Shown here piece by piece: positions 21,202 to 30,127 of a stretch of DNA of 64,000 nt (its first letter is position 1; every line of letters starts with the position of its first letter). Position numbers and translations under genes: made by a program. This stretch comes from Ypsolopha sequella (Eukaryota > Arthropoda > Insecta > Lepidoptera > Ypsolophidae). The notes below the pieces were generated by a model that was given only the letters and a program-made list of their open reading frames with translations, had not been told where the DNA came from and searched no databases. Where the stretch lies: assembly GCA_934047225.1 (NCBI GenBank), contig OW204010.1, forward strand, positions 1,940,294 through 2,004,293. Reading direction: 5' to 3'.

Positions 21202-24200
21202 ATGGTTAATACTATTTTCTGTTCAGTTTGTGACACATCAGTTAAAAGTAAAAGCTTTTCTGCTCATTTAAAAAGCACTTTACATAAAGATAACAGTGCA
21301 ATTACCGAGCAACACGGAATCGAGAAAATTCATAGCGCTTTCCGCAGTCGCATAGCGTCATACCGCGTTCGCTGCGAGGCTGAAGGTCGGGACAGTAAAA
21401 GCCCCGAAGCCTGTGACGAGCGCGCGCGCCCGCCCGCCCAGTTCTTATCACGCATGCAACGTCGCGTACGTGATCTGCTCTCAGCACGATTGCAAACTCA
21501 TTCTAGCCTAAAGGTTAATTTTGAGCTGTTTTCTGAATTTTCTTTGCCTAAAAATGATTCATATTCTATTAAATCTTTTGCTACTGAAAACATTGTCTTG
21601 CATCAAAATTACAATTTTGAATACACTTTTTCAAGTATTATTCAGGCAATTACCAAAAAAATTGAAGTTTTTGAAGAAAGAGATAGTGGTTGGGCTTTTG
21701 TACGAAATTTGTATTTGGAAATAAACATAAACAAATATAACCCACTGCGAGCTTCAAGCTATATCGATTTACCAAAAGGTATTAAATCAAAACGCGCTTG
21801 CATTAACATTCAAAATGCAGATAACTTTTGCTTTTTATGGTGTATCATGGCAGCGCTGTTCCCGGCAAAAAATAATGCACATCGAACATCCGCTTACCCA
21901 CATTTCGAAAGTGTCCTTAATGTTAAAAACATGACTTTTCCAGTAGGATTTTCGGATATCAGAATTTTCAAAAAAAATAATCCTGGCATAAGTGTAAATA
22001 TTTATGGTCTTAAAAATAATACTAAAATTGTTGGACCATTGTATAAAACTGAATGTCGAAAACAACATCATGTTAATTTACTTTTCATTGAAAATGGTGA
22101 ACGTACTCATTACTGTTTAATAAAAAATTTATCCAAATTACTTCGCCAACAACTTACTAAACATCATTCAAAAATATACTTCTGCGAGGATTGTATGATA
22201 TTTTTTGATAACAATCATAAACTGGAAGCTCATGTTTGCAACGGTGTTGCAACTATATTACCTAATGAAGGGACGCTCATTCAATTCAAAAATTATGAAC
22301 GAATGCAAGATATGCCTTTTGTTATATACGCTGACTTCGAGTCATTATTAAAACCAGCTGAGAATGAGTCCGAACCTGGATCAAGTTTCACGACATCTCT
22401 GCAACAACACGTACCATCTGCTTTTGCTTACTATATAGTATGTTCGTACAATAGCGCACGTAACAAATACGTATCCTACCGAGGACATGATTGTGTAGAA
22501 AAGTTTTTAGAATCGCTACTGCTTGATATTACTGATATTTACAATATTTTCGAGTCCCCATTGCCAATACGTCTAACTGATGAAGATAGAGTTAATTTTG
22601 CTCAAGCAAAACTTTGTTTTCTTTGTGATAAAATATTATTTGATGACAAGGTGAGAGATCATTGTCATCTTACTGGACGCTATAGAGGTGCAGCTCATTC
22701 ATATTGCAACATTAAGTTTCGTCTGCCAAAGTTCGTTCCAGTTTTTTTTTCATAATTTATCTGGTTATGACAGTCATCTCTTTATTCGACAATTAGGTAA
22801 ATTATCTGGTAGGATAAAAGTTATAGCAAAAAATAAAGAAAATTACATATCATTTACAAAATTTTTTCTCATTAATAATGAGGATTTCATGCCAGTCCGT
22901 TTTGTTGATTCGTTCAAGTTTTTAAGCACTAGCTTAGAAAAACTTGCTGCAAACTTAAGTAATGATAGTTTTACACATTTATCAAGCTTTTTTCCCTCCC
23001 ACGAAAATTTTGCCCTTATAAGACGGAAAGGAGTGTATCCTTATGAATATATGACTACCTGGAATACCTATGAAGAAAATCAGCTCCCCCCTCAAGAACG
23101 TTTTTATAGTACATTAAATAACAGCAATATTTCAGATTTAGATTACGAACATGCAAAAAATGTTTGGCATCATTTTAATATACATAATTTAGGAGAATAC
23201 ACTGACTTATATATCAAGTCAGACGTCCTTTTACTTGCTGATGTATTTGAAAGTTTTCGAAAAACTTGTAAGGCAACCTATAAACTTGATCCAAGTTTCT
23301 ATCTGACAGCTTCTAGTTTAAGTTTTGACGCAATGTTATTAAAAACAGGTGTAAAGTTAGAATTAATAAACGACTTGGAAATAATAAGAATGATCCAAAA
23401 AGGTATTCGTGGTGGAATATGTTTATGTTCCACTAGATACTCAAAAGCCAATAACAAATACTTGACAAGTTACGACCCGTCAGCTAAAAACAATTTTTTA
23501 ATTTACATTGATTGTAATAATCTCTATGGTTATGCAATGTGTGATTATTTACCTTTATCAGATTTTAAACTATTAAGTCAGTCGGAAATTGCTAAAATGA
23601 ATTTTTACAGTCTACCCATTGACGGTGACGTTGGTTACATTCTGGAAGTTGATTTAGAATATCCGGAACATTTACATGATTACCATAACGACATTCCATT
23701 TTGTGCTCAGAAGTTCACTCCACCGGGTTCTAAAACTTCAAAATTAATTCCAAATTTATATGATAAATTCCAATATGTCATCTATTTTGCTCATCTAAAA
23801 ATATGCATTAAGCATGGATTGATATTAAAAAAAGTACACAGAGTCATCCAGTTCAAACAAGGTCAATACTTAAAACAATACATTGACATGAATACTGAGT
23901 TACGAAAAAAGGCAAAATCTACATTTGAACAAGATTTTTTTAAACTACTTAATAATAGTATTTTTGGAAAGACATTGGAAGATGTCGAGAAAAGAGTTGA
24001 TGTAAAGTTAGTCAACAAGTGGAACGATTCTAGGAATAAAACAAAGAAGAGTGTATGTGCAGAACAATTGATCGCTAGGCCCAACTTTCATAGTGTTTCC
24101 ATTTTCACAGAAGACTTTGTAGCGGTTCAAATGAAACCTGAAACAATTACTTTAGATAAACCTATATACATTGGATTTTCCGTATTAGAAATATCTAAGG

Positions 24201-24748
24201 CTCATATGTATGATTTTCACTATTCTATAATGAAACCTTTTTATGGAGAAAAGATAACTATGGCCTATTGTGACACCGACAGTTTTTTATATGCAATTGA
24301 CTGTATCAATTTTTATGAAGATTTGAAATCTCATTTTATTTCTCACTTCGATACAAGTAATTATAAAGAAGATAATTGTTATGGTATTCCAATTTTAAAC
24401 AAAAAAGTGCCTGGCCTCTTTAAAGATGAACTAGGTGGACAGGTGATAACGGAGTTTGTCGGTTTGAGATCAAAATTGTACTGTATTAAAACAAGGAAAG
24501 ATGAACTAAAAAAAGCAAAAGGAATTCAAAAGCATGTAACTAAAACTGTGAAATTTAACGATTACTATAAAGTATTAAAGAAAAATGATGTAATAAGAAA
24601 AAATAATATTGTATTCAAATCTCTTAAACATGAAATTTTTACACAACAACAAAACAAAATTGCATTATCAGCAAATGATGATAAACGTGTTATTTTAAAA
24701 GACAAAATGTCTACTTTATCATGGGGTCACTGGAACTCTCTTTTTTAG
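21202..24748 (+). CDS. polB: Protein-primed B-family DNA polymerase (one frameshift)
   Basis: Replicates the element; protein-primed synthesis from the TIR ends is inferred from the family. Two overlapping frames: 21202-22755 and 22688-24748. The first has a C2H2 finger (C7, C10, H22, H28), the conserved ERDSGW and INKYNPLRASSYIDLP segments of Maverick polymerases, exonuclease motif I YADFES (about residue 376), and a zinc module ending DHCHLTGRYRGAAHSYCN. The second has NLSGYDSH (Exo II), YIKSDVLLLADVF (Exo III), IDCNNLYGY (motif A), NNSIFGKT (motif B) and YCDTDS (motif C). The frames meet at a run of nine T (22742-22750), where one surplus base puts a stop at 22753. All motifs survive, so the break is recent, an assembly error, or, less likely, a programmed slip. 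Codons 45-100 are oddly GC-rich. Confidence 0.93.
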
Positions 24749-24764
24749 TTTATCTACTGAAGCA

Positions 24765-25301
24765 ATGAGTGAAAGTTTCTTATTTGACTGTGTAGTGTTA
24801 ATGCGGATTTATTCTCACACTAATAGTATAAAGATAAAAACAGGACTATGGGTTGAAGAAGATTTTAAGCCACAAGTTTATATTTTCAACGAAAATAAAT
24901 ATTTCTTTTTATCCTTGGAAGAATGGTACCTCATTTACCAAGAATTTAAGGAACTGCAACTCTTCCATGTATCTGTAAATAAAACTTATGATAAGAACAA
25001 ATTATTCCTTTTTGAACTAATGTATTGTGATAAACGTTGTTCCATAAATTTCATTAACATGGTTTTAGAGGCTTTGAATACTTTTGCATTGTGTACTAAT
25101 TTAAGATTAGCAGAACTTGTAGCAGATTACGCTATAGCCTGTAAGTTTATTGATAAGGTTGAAAGTACTTTAAGAATGAAAAGAATATCATCATTACAAA
25201 ATTTAATGTCTTTGTTAAACTGTCTGACCTCTCCTCGTATGTTAATTGAGCATGAAATTGTAAGTATAGGCAGCGCATATTTTTTTAAATTTCTTTTGTA
25301 A
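24765..25301 (+). CDS. 178-aa protein, possible PC4-like ssDNA-binding fold
   Basis: Starts 16 bp after the polymerase stop on the same strand. The N-terminal half reads like a small beta-sheet domain: IKIKTGLWVEEDFKPQVYIF, then KYFFLSLEEWYLIYQEFKEL. This recalls PC4/Sub1 coactivators, where strands are followed by a 'SLxxW' helix that binds single-stranded DNA. The C-terminal half (about 85-165) is helical with several Cys and Leu residues. A single-strand-binding helper next to the polymerase would fit protein-primed strand displacement, but both fold and role are inference. AT-rich codon use matches the polymerase. Confidence 0.5.
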   Translation: MSESFLFDCVVLMRIYSHTNSIKIKTGLWVEEDFKPQVYIFNENKYFFLSLEEWYLIYQEFKELQLFHVSVNKTYDKNKLFLFELMYCDKRCSINFINMVLEALNTFALCTNLRLAELVADYAIACKFIDKVESTLRMKRISSLQNLMSLLNCLTSPRMLIEHEIVSIGSAYFFKFLL

Positions 25302-25655
25302 TCTCTTATCTACCTTAGTAATAAAAATTATGCATTTTAATAAAAATAAATTAACACTGGATTAATCTTTATTTTTTATTTTACTACTTCATCCTTTTTT
25401 AAATAAAATAAAATTAATATCAGTCACAAATCATCATCAAATATTCATATCGAATTACCTATGCGTTAAAACATTGATACATGTAAATAAAACAAAACGA
25501 GCTTGCTTGAACACAATTACACAATGAACCCAAAACTTGTTCAAACATGATTTTGCTGAGTAAGATTCCAAGTATGAATTGCTGCAGCGCGCGACACATT
25601 GAATATTCACTCACTTGACAACTAGTCTTCAAACAGTGCGCGCGTGATTTTTACT

Positions 25656-25916
25656 ATGGCCAACTTCGCGCGACCTTCCTATTTGTGCGTGTTGGGTGAA
25701 CGTGAAAAGGCTAAGGAGGTACCCTTGTTCCAAGTGAAGATAGAAATACTGGAGTACAGCACAGAAGACAACAACAGTGTGGCTGTGAGGACTGTTGTAA
25801 AAAGCGGGTACTGCGTGTACGACAGCGCTGATCCTGTGCTGAGACACGCGGCGCATACGCTCTTTCTCATTAGCAAAGAAATGGCTGAACGTTCGGATTT
25901 TACAACATCACAGTAA
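25656..25916 (+). CDS. Small GC-richer Maverick protein of unknown function
   Basis: Encodes 86 residues from the ATG at 25656 (an upstream in-frame ATG at 25644 is possible). The sequence starts MANFARPSYLCVLGEREKAK and has beta-strand-like middle segments (FQVKIEILEYS, VAVRTVVKSGYCVYD). Near its end, LRHAAHTLFLISKEM matches the KAAHTLSVLSRKV motif of the spliced gene at 20062. A consensus donor ACA|GTAAGT overlaps the stop codon, and TTTCCCAG acceptor lies at 26036-26045. Splicing there would recreate a TAA at the same codon, so it would only shorten the 3' UTR. Base composition is unlike the AT-rich virion genes. I do not recognise the family. Confidence 0.5.
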   Translation: MANFARPSYLCVLGEREKAKEVPLFQVKIEILEYSTEDNNSVAVRTVVKSGYCVYDSADPVLRHAAHTLFLISKEMAERSDFTTSQ

Positions 25917-26440
25917 GTGATAACACTACTTTTTTTATTTTTTCTTTGTTATTTGTATGCGTTCCATTTTTATTTTTGCCTTGTAGTGAAACAAAAAATG
26001 TATTTAGTTTTATTTATTTTTAATTTATTTTTTATTTTTTCCCAGGTAATGCAAAATTACGGACAACCTCGCCTTCTCAACATTTTGAAAAAATGAAATA
26101 AATAATTTAAATTGTTTTGTTAATTCTTAATTATGTAATATTTTTTAGAACAATGAAATATATTTTTTCATGTGTGATTCAACGTAAAGTATTAGTATAT
26201 TGAAATTTATAAGTAGAAATTTATTTACAAAATAATACAAATTTAAGACGTTTGTTAGAAAGTATGGTTATGCAAATTAAAAATAACTTGAAAAAGAAAA
26301 AATATACTTGATTTTGAAGTAAAAATATCTATTATTTATTACATTATATAAAAACAACATTTCCTTTTTGAACCTGGATGGATGTGAAAATAAAATTCCT
26401 GTATATAGGGACTAACAAATCATTTATTTTAATTTTTGTG
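25917..26440. other. Convergent intergenic region with poly(A) signals
   Basis: Plus- and minus-strand genes end towards each other here. AATAAA occurs on the plus strand near 26099, and TTTATT (minus-strand AATAAA) near 26420. The sequence is very AT-rich. Confidence 0.5.
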
Positions 26441-26938
26441 TCAATAAAAAAAGTTAAATGCATACATGTTATTTTCATGGTACCACTTTTTGAGACATAA
26501 CACATTTTTTAAAGCGCATTGATTTTTATGATGTATACAGTTAAAGTTTGTAAGATCTCTTCCATACATATCATGAAGGTTTTTAATATTAGGACAACCT
26601 TTATCGCCGACATCTATTATTCTACAATTATTGCTTAATTCTCTAATCCACTTGATTTTTTCACAACCCTTCACTAAAATATTTTTGTTCTTTAAATAAG
26701 CAAAAGTTATTTTTTTAAATTCACTGTAATCTATATAACCTTCGCTCCAATAAATTCCTCGATTCTTTTCAATCCATGACACTTGTCTCTTTTCTTCTTT
26801 AGTTAATTTTAGGTAAGGGTATGGTGGTTTTACTAAAAAAATGTAAGTGTATTCAAGAGTTGCTATTGCCAATTCTTTCACTATGAATTCGTTTTTAGAG
26901 TTTTTAAAGCCTTGTACATCAATGATTAGAAAATTCAT
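26441..26938 (-). CDS. 165-aa Maverick protein, exonuclease-like in appearance
   Basis: Last gene of the minus-strand block. It overlaps the capsid gene by four bases (ATGA at 26938-26935). It begins MNFLIIDVQGF, like the first strand of RNase H-fold/DEDD nucleases, contains KPPYPYLKLTKEEKRQVSWI, and ends with a Cys/His-rich part (CIHHKNQCALKNVLCLKKWY) preceded by HDMYGRDL. The canonical DxE exonuclease pair is not evident (DVQ instead), so activity cannot be claimed. I associate similar uncharacterised proteins with insect genomes and Mavericks, but not with a known function. The placement directly after the capsid gene suggests co-expression with virion proteins. Confidence 0.55.
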   Translation of the reverse strand: MNFLIIDVQGFKNSKNEFIVKELAIATLEYTYIFLVKPPYPYLKLTKEEKRQVSWIEKNRGIYWSEGYIDYSEFKKITFAYLKNKNILVKGCEKIKWIRELSNNCRIIDVGDKGCPNIKNLHDMYGRDLTNFNCIHHKNQCALKNVLCLKKWYHENNMYAFNFFY

Positions 26939-28152
26939 GATATTTTCTTAACTATATTAGACAAAGGCTTGTATTCTACTATACAATCATTTAAAATAAG
27001 ACAATATGCAGAAGTCTGATCAGGTATTTCAGAATTACTCTCTATTTCCACTCGTACGTTAACAACAGGTCCTATTTTTATGTTATCACTTTGTCGTGAA
27101 CAGTCAATAACAAACAATGGCGCTAAATCTTTGAATTGCTTGATATTCAAAAGTGGCTCTACTCTGTCACACCCGTAGTAAGACTGTTGAAATCTAGCAT
27201 ACTGTTCGTATAATAAAGCAAACTTTTGTTCCAAAAAATTCACTTGTAAGGTTTCATAAGGGAAATATGTAGAGTTAAGATATACCTTAACATCACGTAA
27301 GTTACAGTGATCAAATTGTGACATATCAGCACTTCCACTGTTCTTTCGGTTTGTTTGTAAAGCTATAACTACATATCGAGGCTTTTCAATTTGAGAAGAA
27401 GTTTTTATTGACCATGTGTGTTTAGTTGTTTGTGGTAGTAATGGATATTCATACAAATCCCAATTTCTAAAGGCTAAATGTAAGGAACGGTCCTTTTCTA
27501 ACAGTCGAAGTAAGTTGATTCTTTCCTTGTCAGACACTTTCACATGTGGTACACGCCAAACAATTTTATGCATAATTATATTTTCCACAACTTCACCCGT
27601 ACTTAGTTTAACAGCGTTCAGATTTGTGTTACTTCGCAAAAGAATAAGTTCATGTTTACAGTTCATTATCACTTTTTTATAATCTTCAGCAAATCCTAGG
27701 ATATTACTAAGCGGTATGGAAACTGAAAAGTTACCTCCTTGATCATTTTTAGAACCATCAATATCCCAACCCCAAGCTTTGGCCATACGTGATTCGTTTT
27801 CGTTCATTGAGAGCAGAGACTTAATCGTAGTAGTTACACCAGCATTCTTAATTTTGTCTATCTCTATACCGTTTAATTCGTAACGAATGTCTTGAAAAAG
27901 GTACAAGAACGGATTATTCGTGAAATGTACGCATTTAGCTTTCTCCTTCGCTTCTTTTTTCAAAACATTAACAGTACCTTCCAAATATAATGTACTAGCA
28001 GACGGTAGTACATATAAATCCTGTTGGTTGATTGGAATGCGAATTTCATCATTTCTATTAAAACTTGTAATATATGGCTTGTATGAATGAAATTCAATAC
28101 CATCAATAGAGTTGTCATGGTTTGGTGTACTTACTATGTTTAAAATACTCAT
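26935..28152 (-). CDS. Major capsid protein (double jelly-roll, predicted)
   Basis: 405 residues. It opens MSILNIVSTP and soon has SYKPYITSFNRNDEIRIPIN, then an LPSASTLYLEGTV strand. NPFLYLFQDIRYELNGIEID and LHLAFRNWDLYEYPLLPQTT are further conserved-looking stretches. This is the pattern I associate with Maverick hexon-like capsid proteins, in which two jelly rolls sit in tandem and trimers tile an icosahedral shell. It sits in the usual penton-capsid order. The start codon overlaps the stop of the 50-aa gene as ATGA, and its stop overlaps the next start the same way. The frame is intact. Confidence 0.82.
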   Translation of the reverse strand: MSILNIVSTPNHDNSIDGIEFHSYKPYITSFNRNDEIRIPINQQDLYVLPSASTLYLEGTVNVLKKEAKEKAKCVHFTNNPFLYLFQDIRYELNGIEIDKIKNAGVTTTIKSLLSMNENESRMAKAWGWDIDGSKNDQGGNFSVSIPLSNILGFAEDYKKVIMNCKHELILLRSNTNLNAVKLSTGEVVENIIMHKIVWRVPHVKVSDKERINLLRLLEKDRSLHLAFRNWDLYEYPLLPQTTKHTWSIKTSSQIEKPRYVVIALQTNRKNSGSADMSQFDHCNLRDVKVYLNSTYFPYETLQVNFLEQKFALLYEQYARFQQSYYGCDRVEPLLNIKQFKDLAPLFVIDCSRQSDNIKIGPVVNVRVEIESNSEIPDQTSAYCLILNDCIVEYKPLSNIVKKIS

Positions 28153-28301
28153 TTTAGTAATCCAATAAATTTAAGAAATTGTTTATTTGCTTTCGTCAAG
28201 CTTGGTTTCTTTTTAGTTGCTTCTTTATACGTAGCTCGATTTAAAGTGATTCCGGTTAAAAGTTGTGGGTTGTATTTATGTTCGTTCTTATAGTCAATCA
28301 T
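28149..28301 (-). CDS. 50-aa basic protein between penton and capsid genes
   Basis: A short intact frame fills the gap exactly. Its ATG (28301-28299) overlaps the penton stop as ATGA, and its TGA (28151-28149) overlaps the capsid ATG as ATGA. It starts MIDYKNEHKYNPQLLTGITL and is Lys-rich (NRATYKEATKKKPSL), ending FLKFIGLLK, an amphipathic or hydrophobic tail. With 11 lysines in 50 residues it could be a capsid-associated or core peptide; that is inference. It is easy to miss because of its length. The double overlap is the main evidence that it is real. Confidence 0.65.
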   Translation of the reverse strand: MIDYKNEHKYNPQLLTGITLNRATYKEATKKKPSLTKANKQFLKFIGLLK

Positions 28302-28969
28302 TGTTTCTTCAGGTGAAAATATAATTGAATTTCTTCACCACGCAAATTTAGTAAGTTGTTATGGACGTCTAATATTCTTATATTCATAGAACTTATATTG
28401 TTCTGGTTAACAGGAAAATAAATAACGTTTTTTGGTACTTCGATGATTCTGTATCCTGGAGGTACGTTCGGCGCAAACTCGTGAATTATATGACTTGATA
28501 CACCATTGATAAATGAACCACTCACTATATCACATTCGATCCTTATCACTGTCGTAGACAAAATGTTTATAGGTGACTGTGATTGATGTAATTTATATGC
28601 ATCTAATACTTGGTTGTCAAATCCTAATAATTTACCAAGAGAATTACTTTTTTCAAAATGCATAGGTTTTGAACAGAAAATGTATGTTTTTAAAGTATTA
28701 TTGTTACAGTATAATTTTAAGGTAGCATCTTTGATATTAGCTTTTAAAAAATCACATATATCTTGAAGTTCATACGCTCCTTCAGGCAATTCAATAACAT
28801 CTTGATCACCATAATAAAATTTATTATTTGTTTTGTCTACATTTGGGATAGAATTAAAAGTAGAAATATATAACAAAGCACATTCATATAAGCCATCAAG
28901 TTGTAACGAAGGAGCTTAGTTAGTAGTTAAAACCGATTTATTACCTGTAATGGATAGTCTGAAGGACAT
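28298..28969 (-). pseudogene. Penton (single jelly-roll minor capsid) gene with in-frame stop
   Basis: The ATG at 28969 opens a frame (MSFRLSITGNK...) that meets TAA at 28918-28916 after 17 codons. The same frame then continues uninterrupted for 206 codons. Past the stop are LDGLYECAL, STFNSIPNVD, LPEGAYELQDICDFL and, near the end, VPPGYRIIEVPKNVIYFPVN and MNIRILD. This is the pattern of Maverick penton proteins, which form the fivefold vertices. An alternative start inside the frame is only TTG (28876), so a near-full protein would need readthrough or a noncanonical start. Its stop overlaps the 50-aa gene's ATG. Confidence 0.75.
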
Positions 28970-28998
28970 TATGCTAATGATACAATAAAAAACCGTGT

Positions 28999-29373
28999 TT
29001 ACTGTTTTATACCAATATTATTCCAATAATTTCTTAAAAATGAAAGACATAAATGACCACAATTTACAGTATTATAATTCTGATATTTAGAATAGTTGTA
29101 CAAAATATTATCTTTTTTTAAATATTTTATTAGCTCTAATGGTGGTTTTAAATCACCATAACTATCAAAGTATTCACAATGATTTTTATATTTAATATAG
29201 GCCACCCAATGAGTTCCTGGGTTTTTAAATTGATCCAAGTTAATTATACCGCATTCTATATTTCTAGGCTTTTGAGGTAATCTGTCCCTCATAAAAACAC
29301 CTCTAAAATACGGTATATCCTCAGCATTTCTTAAAATCTCTAAATTAGTAAGTGCACGATTGGGTAGCCTCTC
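28999..29373 (-). CDS. Adenovirus-type cysteine protease (start uncertain)
   Basis: Predicted maturation protease of the virion. Motifs in order: GIINLDQF, GTHWVAYIKY (catalytic His), YFDSYGDLKPP (Asp region), then QNYNTVNCGHLCLSFLRN with the Gln and catalytic Cys. The first ATG in frame is at 29292, but homologous-looking sequence (LTNLEIL..., then YFRGVFM) extends upstream to about 29373 without an ATG. An ATG at 29375-29373 abuts the stop of the PLA2 gene (TGAATG) but lies in another frame. A one-base indel near 29340-29373 may have disconnected the original start. The ORF from 29292 is 97 residues, short for this family. Confidence 0.8.
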   Translation of the reverse strand, partial: ERLPNRALTNLEILRNAEDIPYFRGVFMRDRLPQKPRNIECGIINLDQFKNPGTHWVAYIKYKNHCEYFDSYGDLKPPLELIKYLKKDNILYNYSKYQNYNTVNCGHLCLSFLRNYWNNIGIKQ

Positions 29374-29375
29374 AT

Positions 29376-30101
29376 TCAGTTTTTTGCTTGTTTTAAAAAT
29401 ATGCCTTCTCCCTTTTTATACGGTTTAATATACAATCCTTTTCCTATAACTAATGACTCCATCATTTTATTATGTCGCTCAGATTCACGTGAATTTCTTT
29501 GCGCAGCTTTATAATCATTCACAGTCTTAGCGATTCCTGCTGCTCCTCCAGCCAATGTTCCTAATGCTGACAAACCAGCAAAAATTGGAATCAAAGGTAG
29601 AATTCCTCCTGTTTTTGGTAAAGGTATTACACGTGGTAATTGAACTTTTGATTCTGAAAGAAGTTTTTTTGCTGCTGAATAAGCAATTTTTATAGCTTTA
29701 TCTTTATTACATGCTTTTTGCTTCTTGAGTTCTCTACGTATTTTAGAAATCACAGTCTTGAATTTCTTTATTCCTCCACCAGATTTAACTTTTGCTTTCA
29801 TAACTTTTTTTACTAACCACGAAGCCATTTTTTCTCCCCTTCTAGCAGTATTTGAACGAAGTCTTCGTTTAGCCATGTCTATCAATTCTAAATCTGCCTT
29901 ATGTCGACTATCCAAATCCGAGTACTTTGAATATGCTATGTCGTGTCGTTTGCAAGCTTCATCTAGTGCATTAACACCCTTATCACCTCTTGATAAACGT
30001 TCTTTAAGTCTTGTTCCCGGTCCACAATAATTGTAACCAGGTAAATGTAACTCAAAAGGCAAGTTATTTATTAAATAATTGAGAAGTCCTTTTCCTCGCA
30101 T
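29376..30101 (-). CDS. PLA2-domain minor virion protein
   Basis: 241 residues. The N-terminal part has a phospholipase A2 signature of the parvovirus VP1 type: Ca-binding loop YNYCGPGT (23-30), CKRHDIAY with the His-Asp pair (H53, D54), and DLDSRHKADLELI. A long Lys/Arg-rich segment follows (about 75-140). Residues about 165-192 are hydrophobic and glycine-rich (GILPLIPIFAGLSALGTLAG), then a polar tail ending GEGIFLKQAKN. In related viruses such domains act on membranes during infection; here the role is inferred from the family only. It lies between integrase (26-bp gap) and protease, and its stop directly abuts an ATG. All signature residues appear present. Confidence 0.82.
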   Translation of the reverse strand: MRGKGLLNYLINNLPFELHLPGYNYCGPGTRLKERLSRGDKGVNALDEACKRHDIAYSKYSDLDSRHKADLELIDMAKRRLRSNTARRGEKMASWLVKKVMKAKVKSGGGIKKFKTVISKIRRELKKQKACNKDKAIKIAYSAAKKLLSESKVQLPRVIPLPKTGGILPLIPIFAGLSALGTLAGGAAGIAKTVNDYKAAQRNSRESERHNKMMESLVIGKGLYIKPYKKGEGIFLKQAKN

Positions 30102-30127
30102 TACTGATAACGAAATGATTACTTCAT

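Noticed and set aside
28887..28945. A short intron in the penton gene that would remove the stop codon
   Set aside because: A GTAATA donor and CTAACTAAG acceptor-like site exist only about 30 bp apart, too short for an insect intron, so a simple in-frame stop is the better reading.
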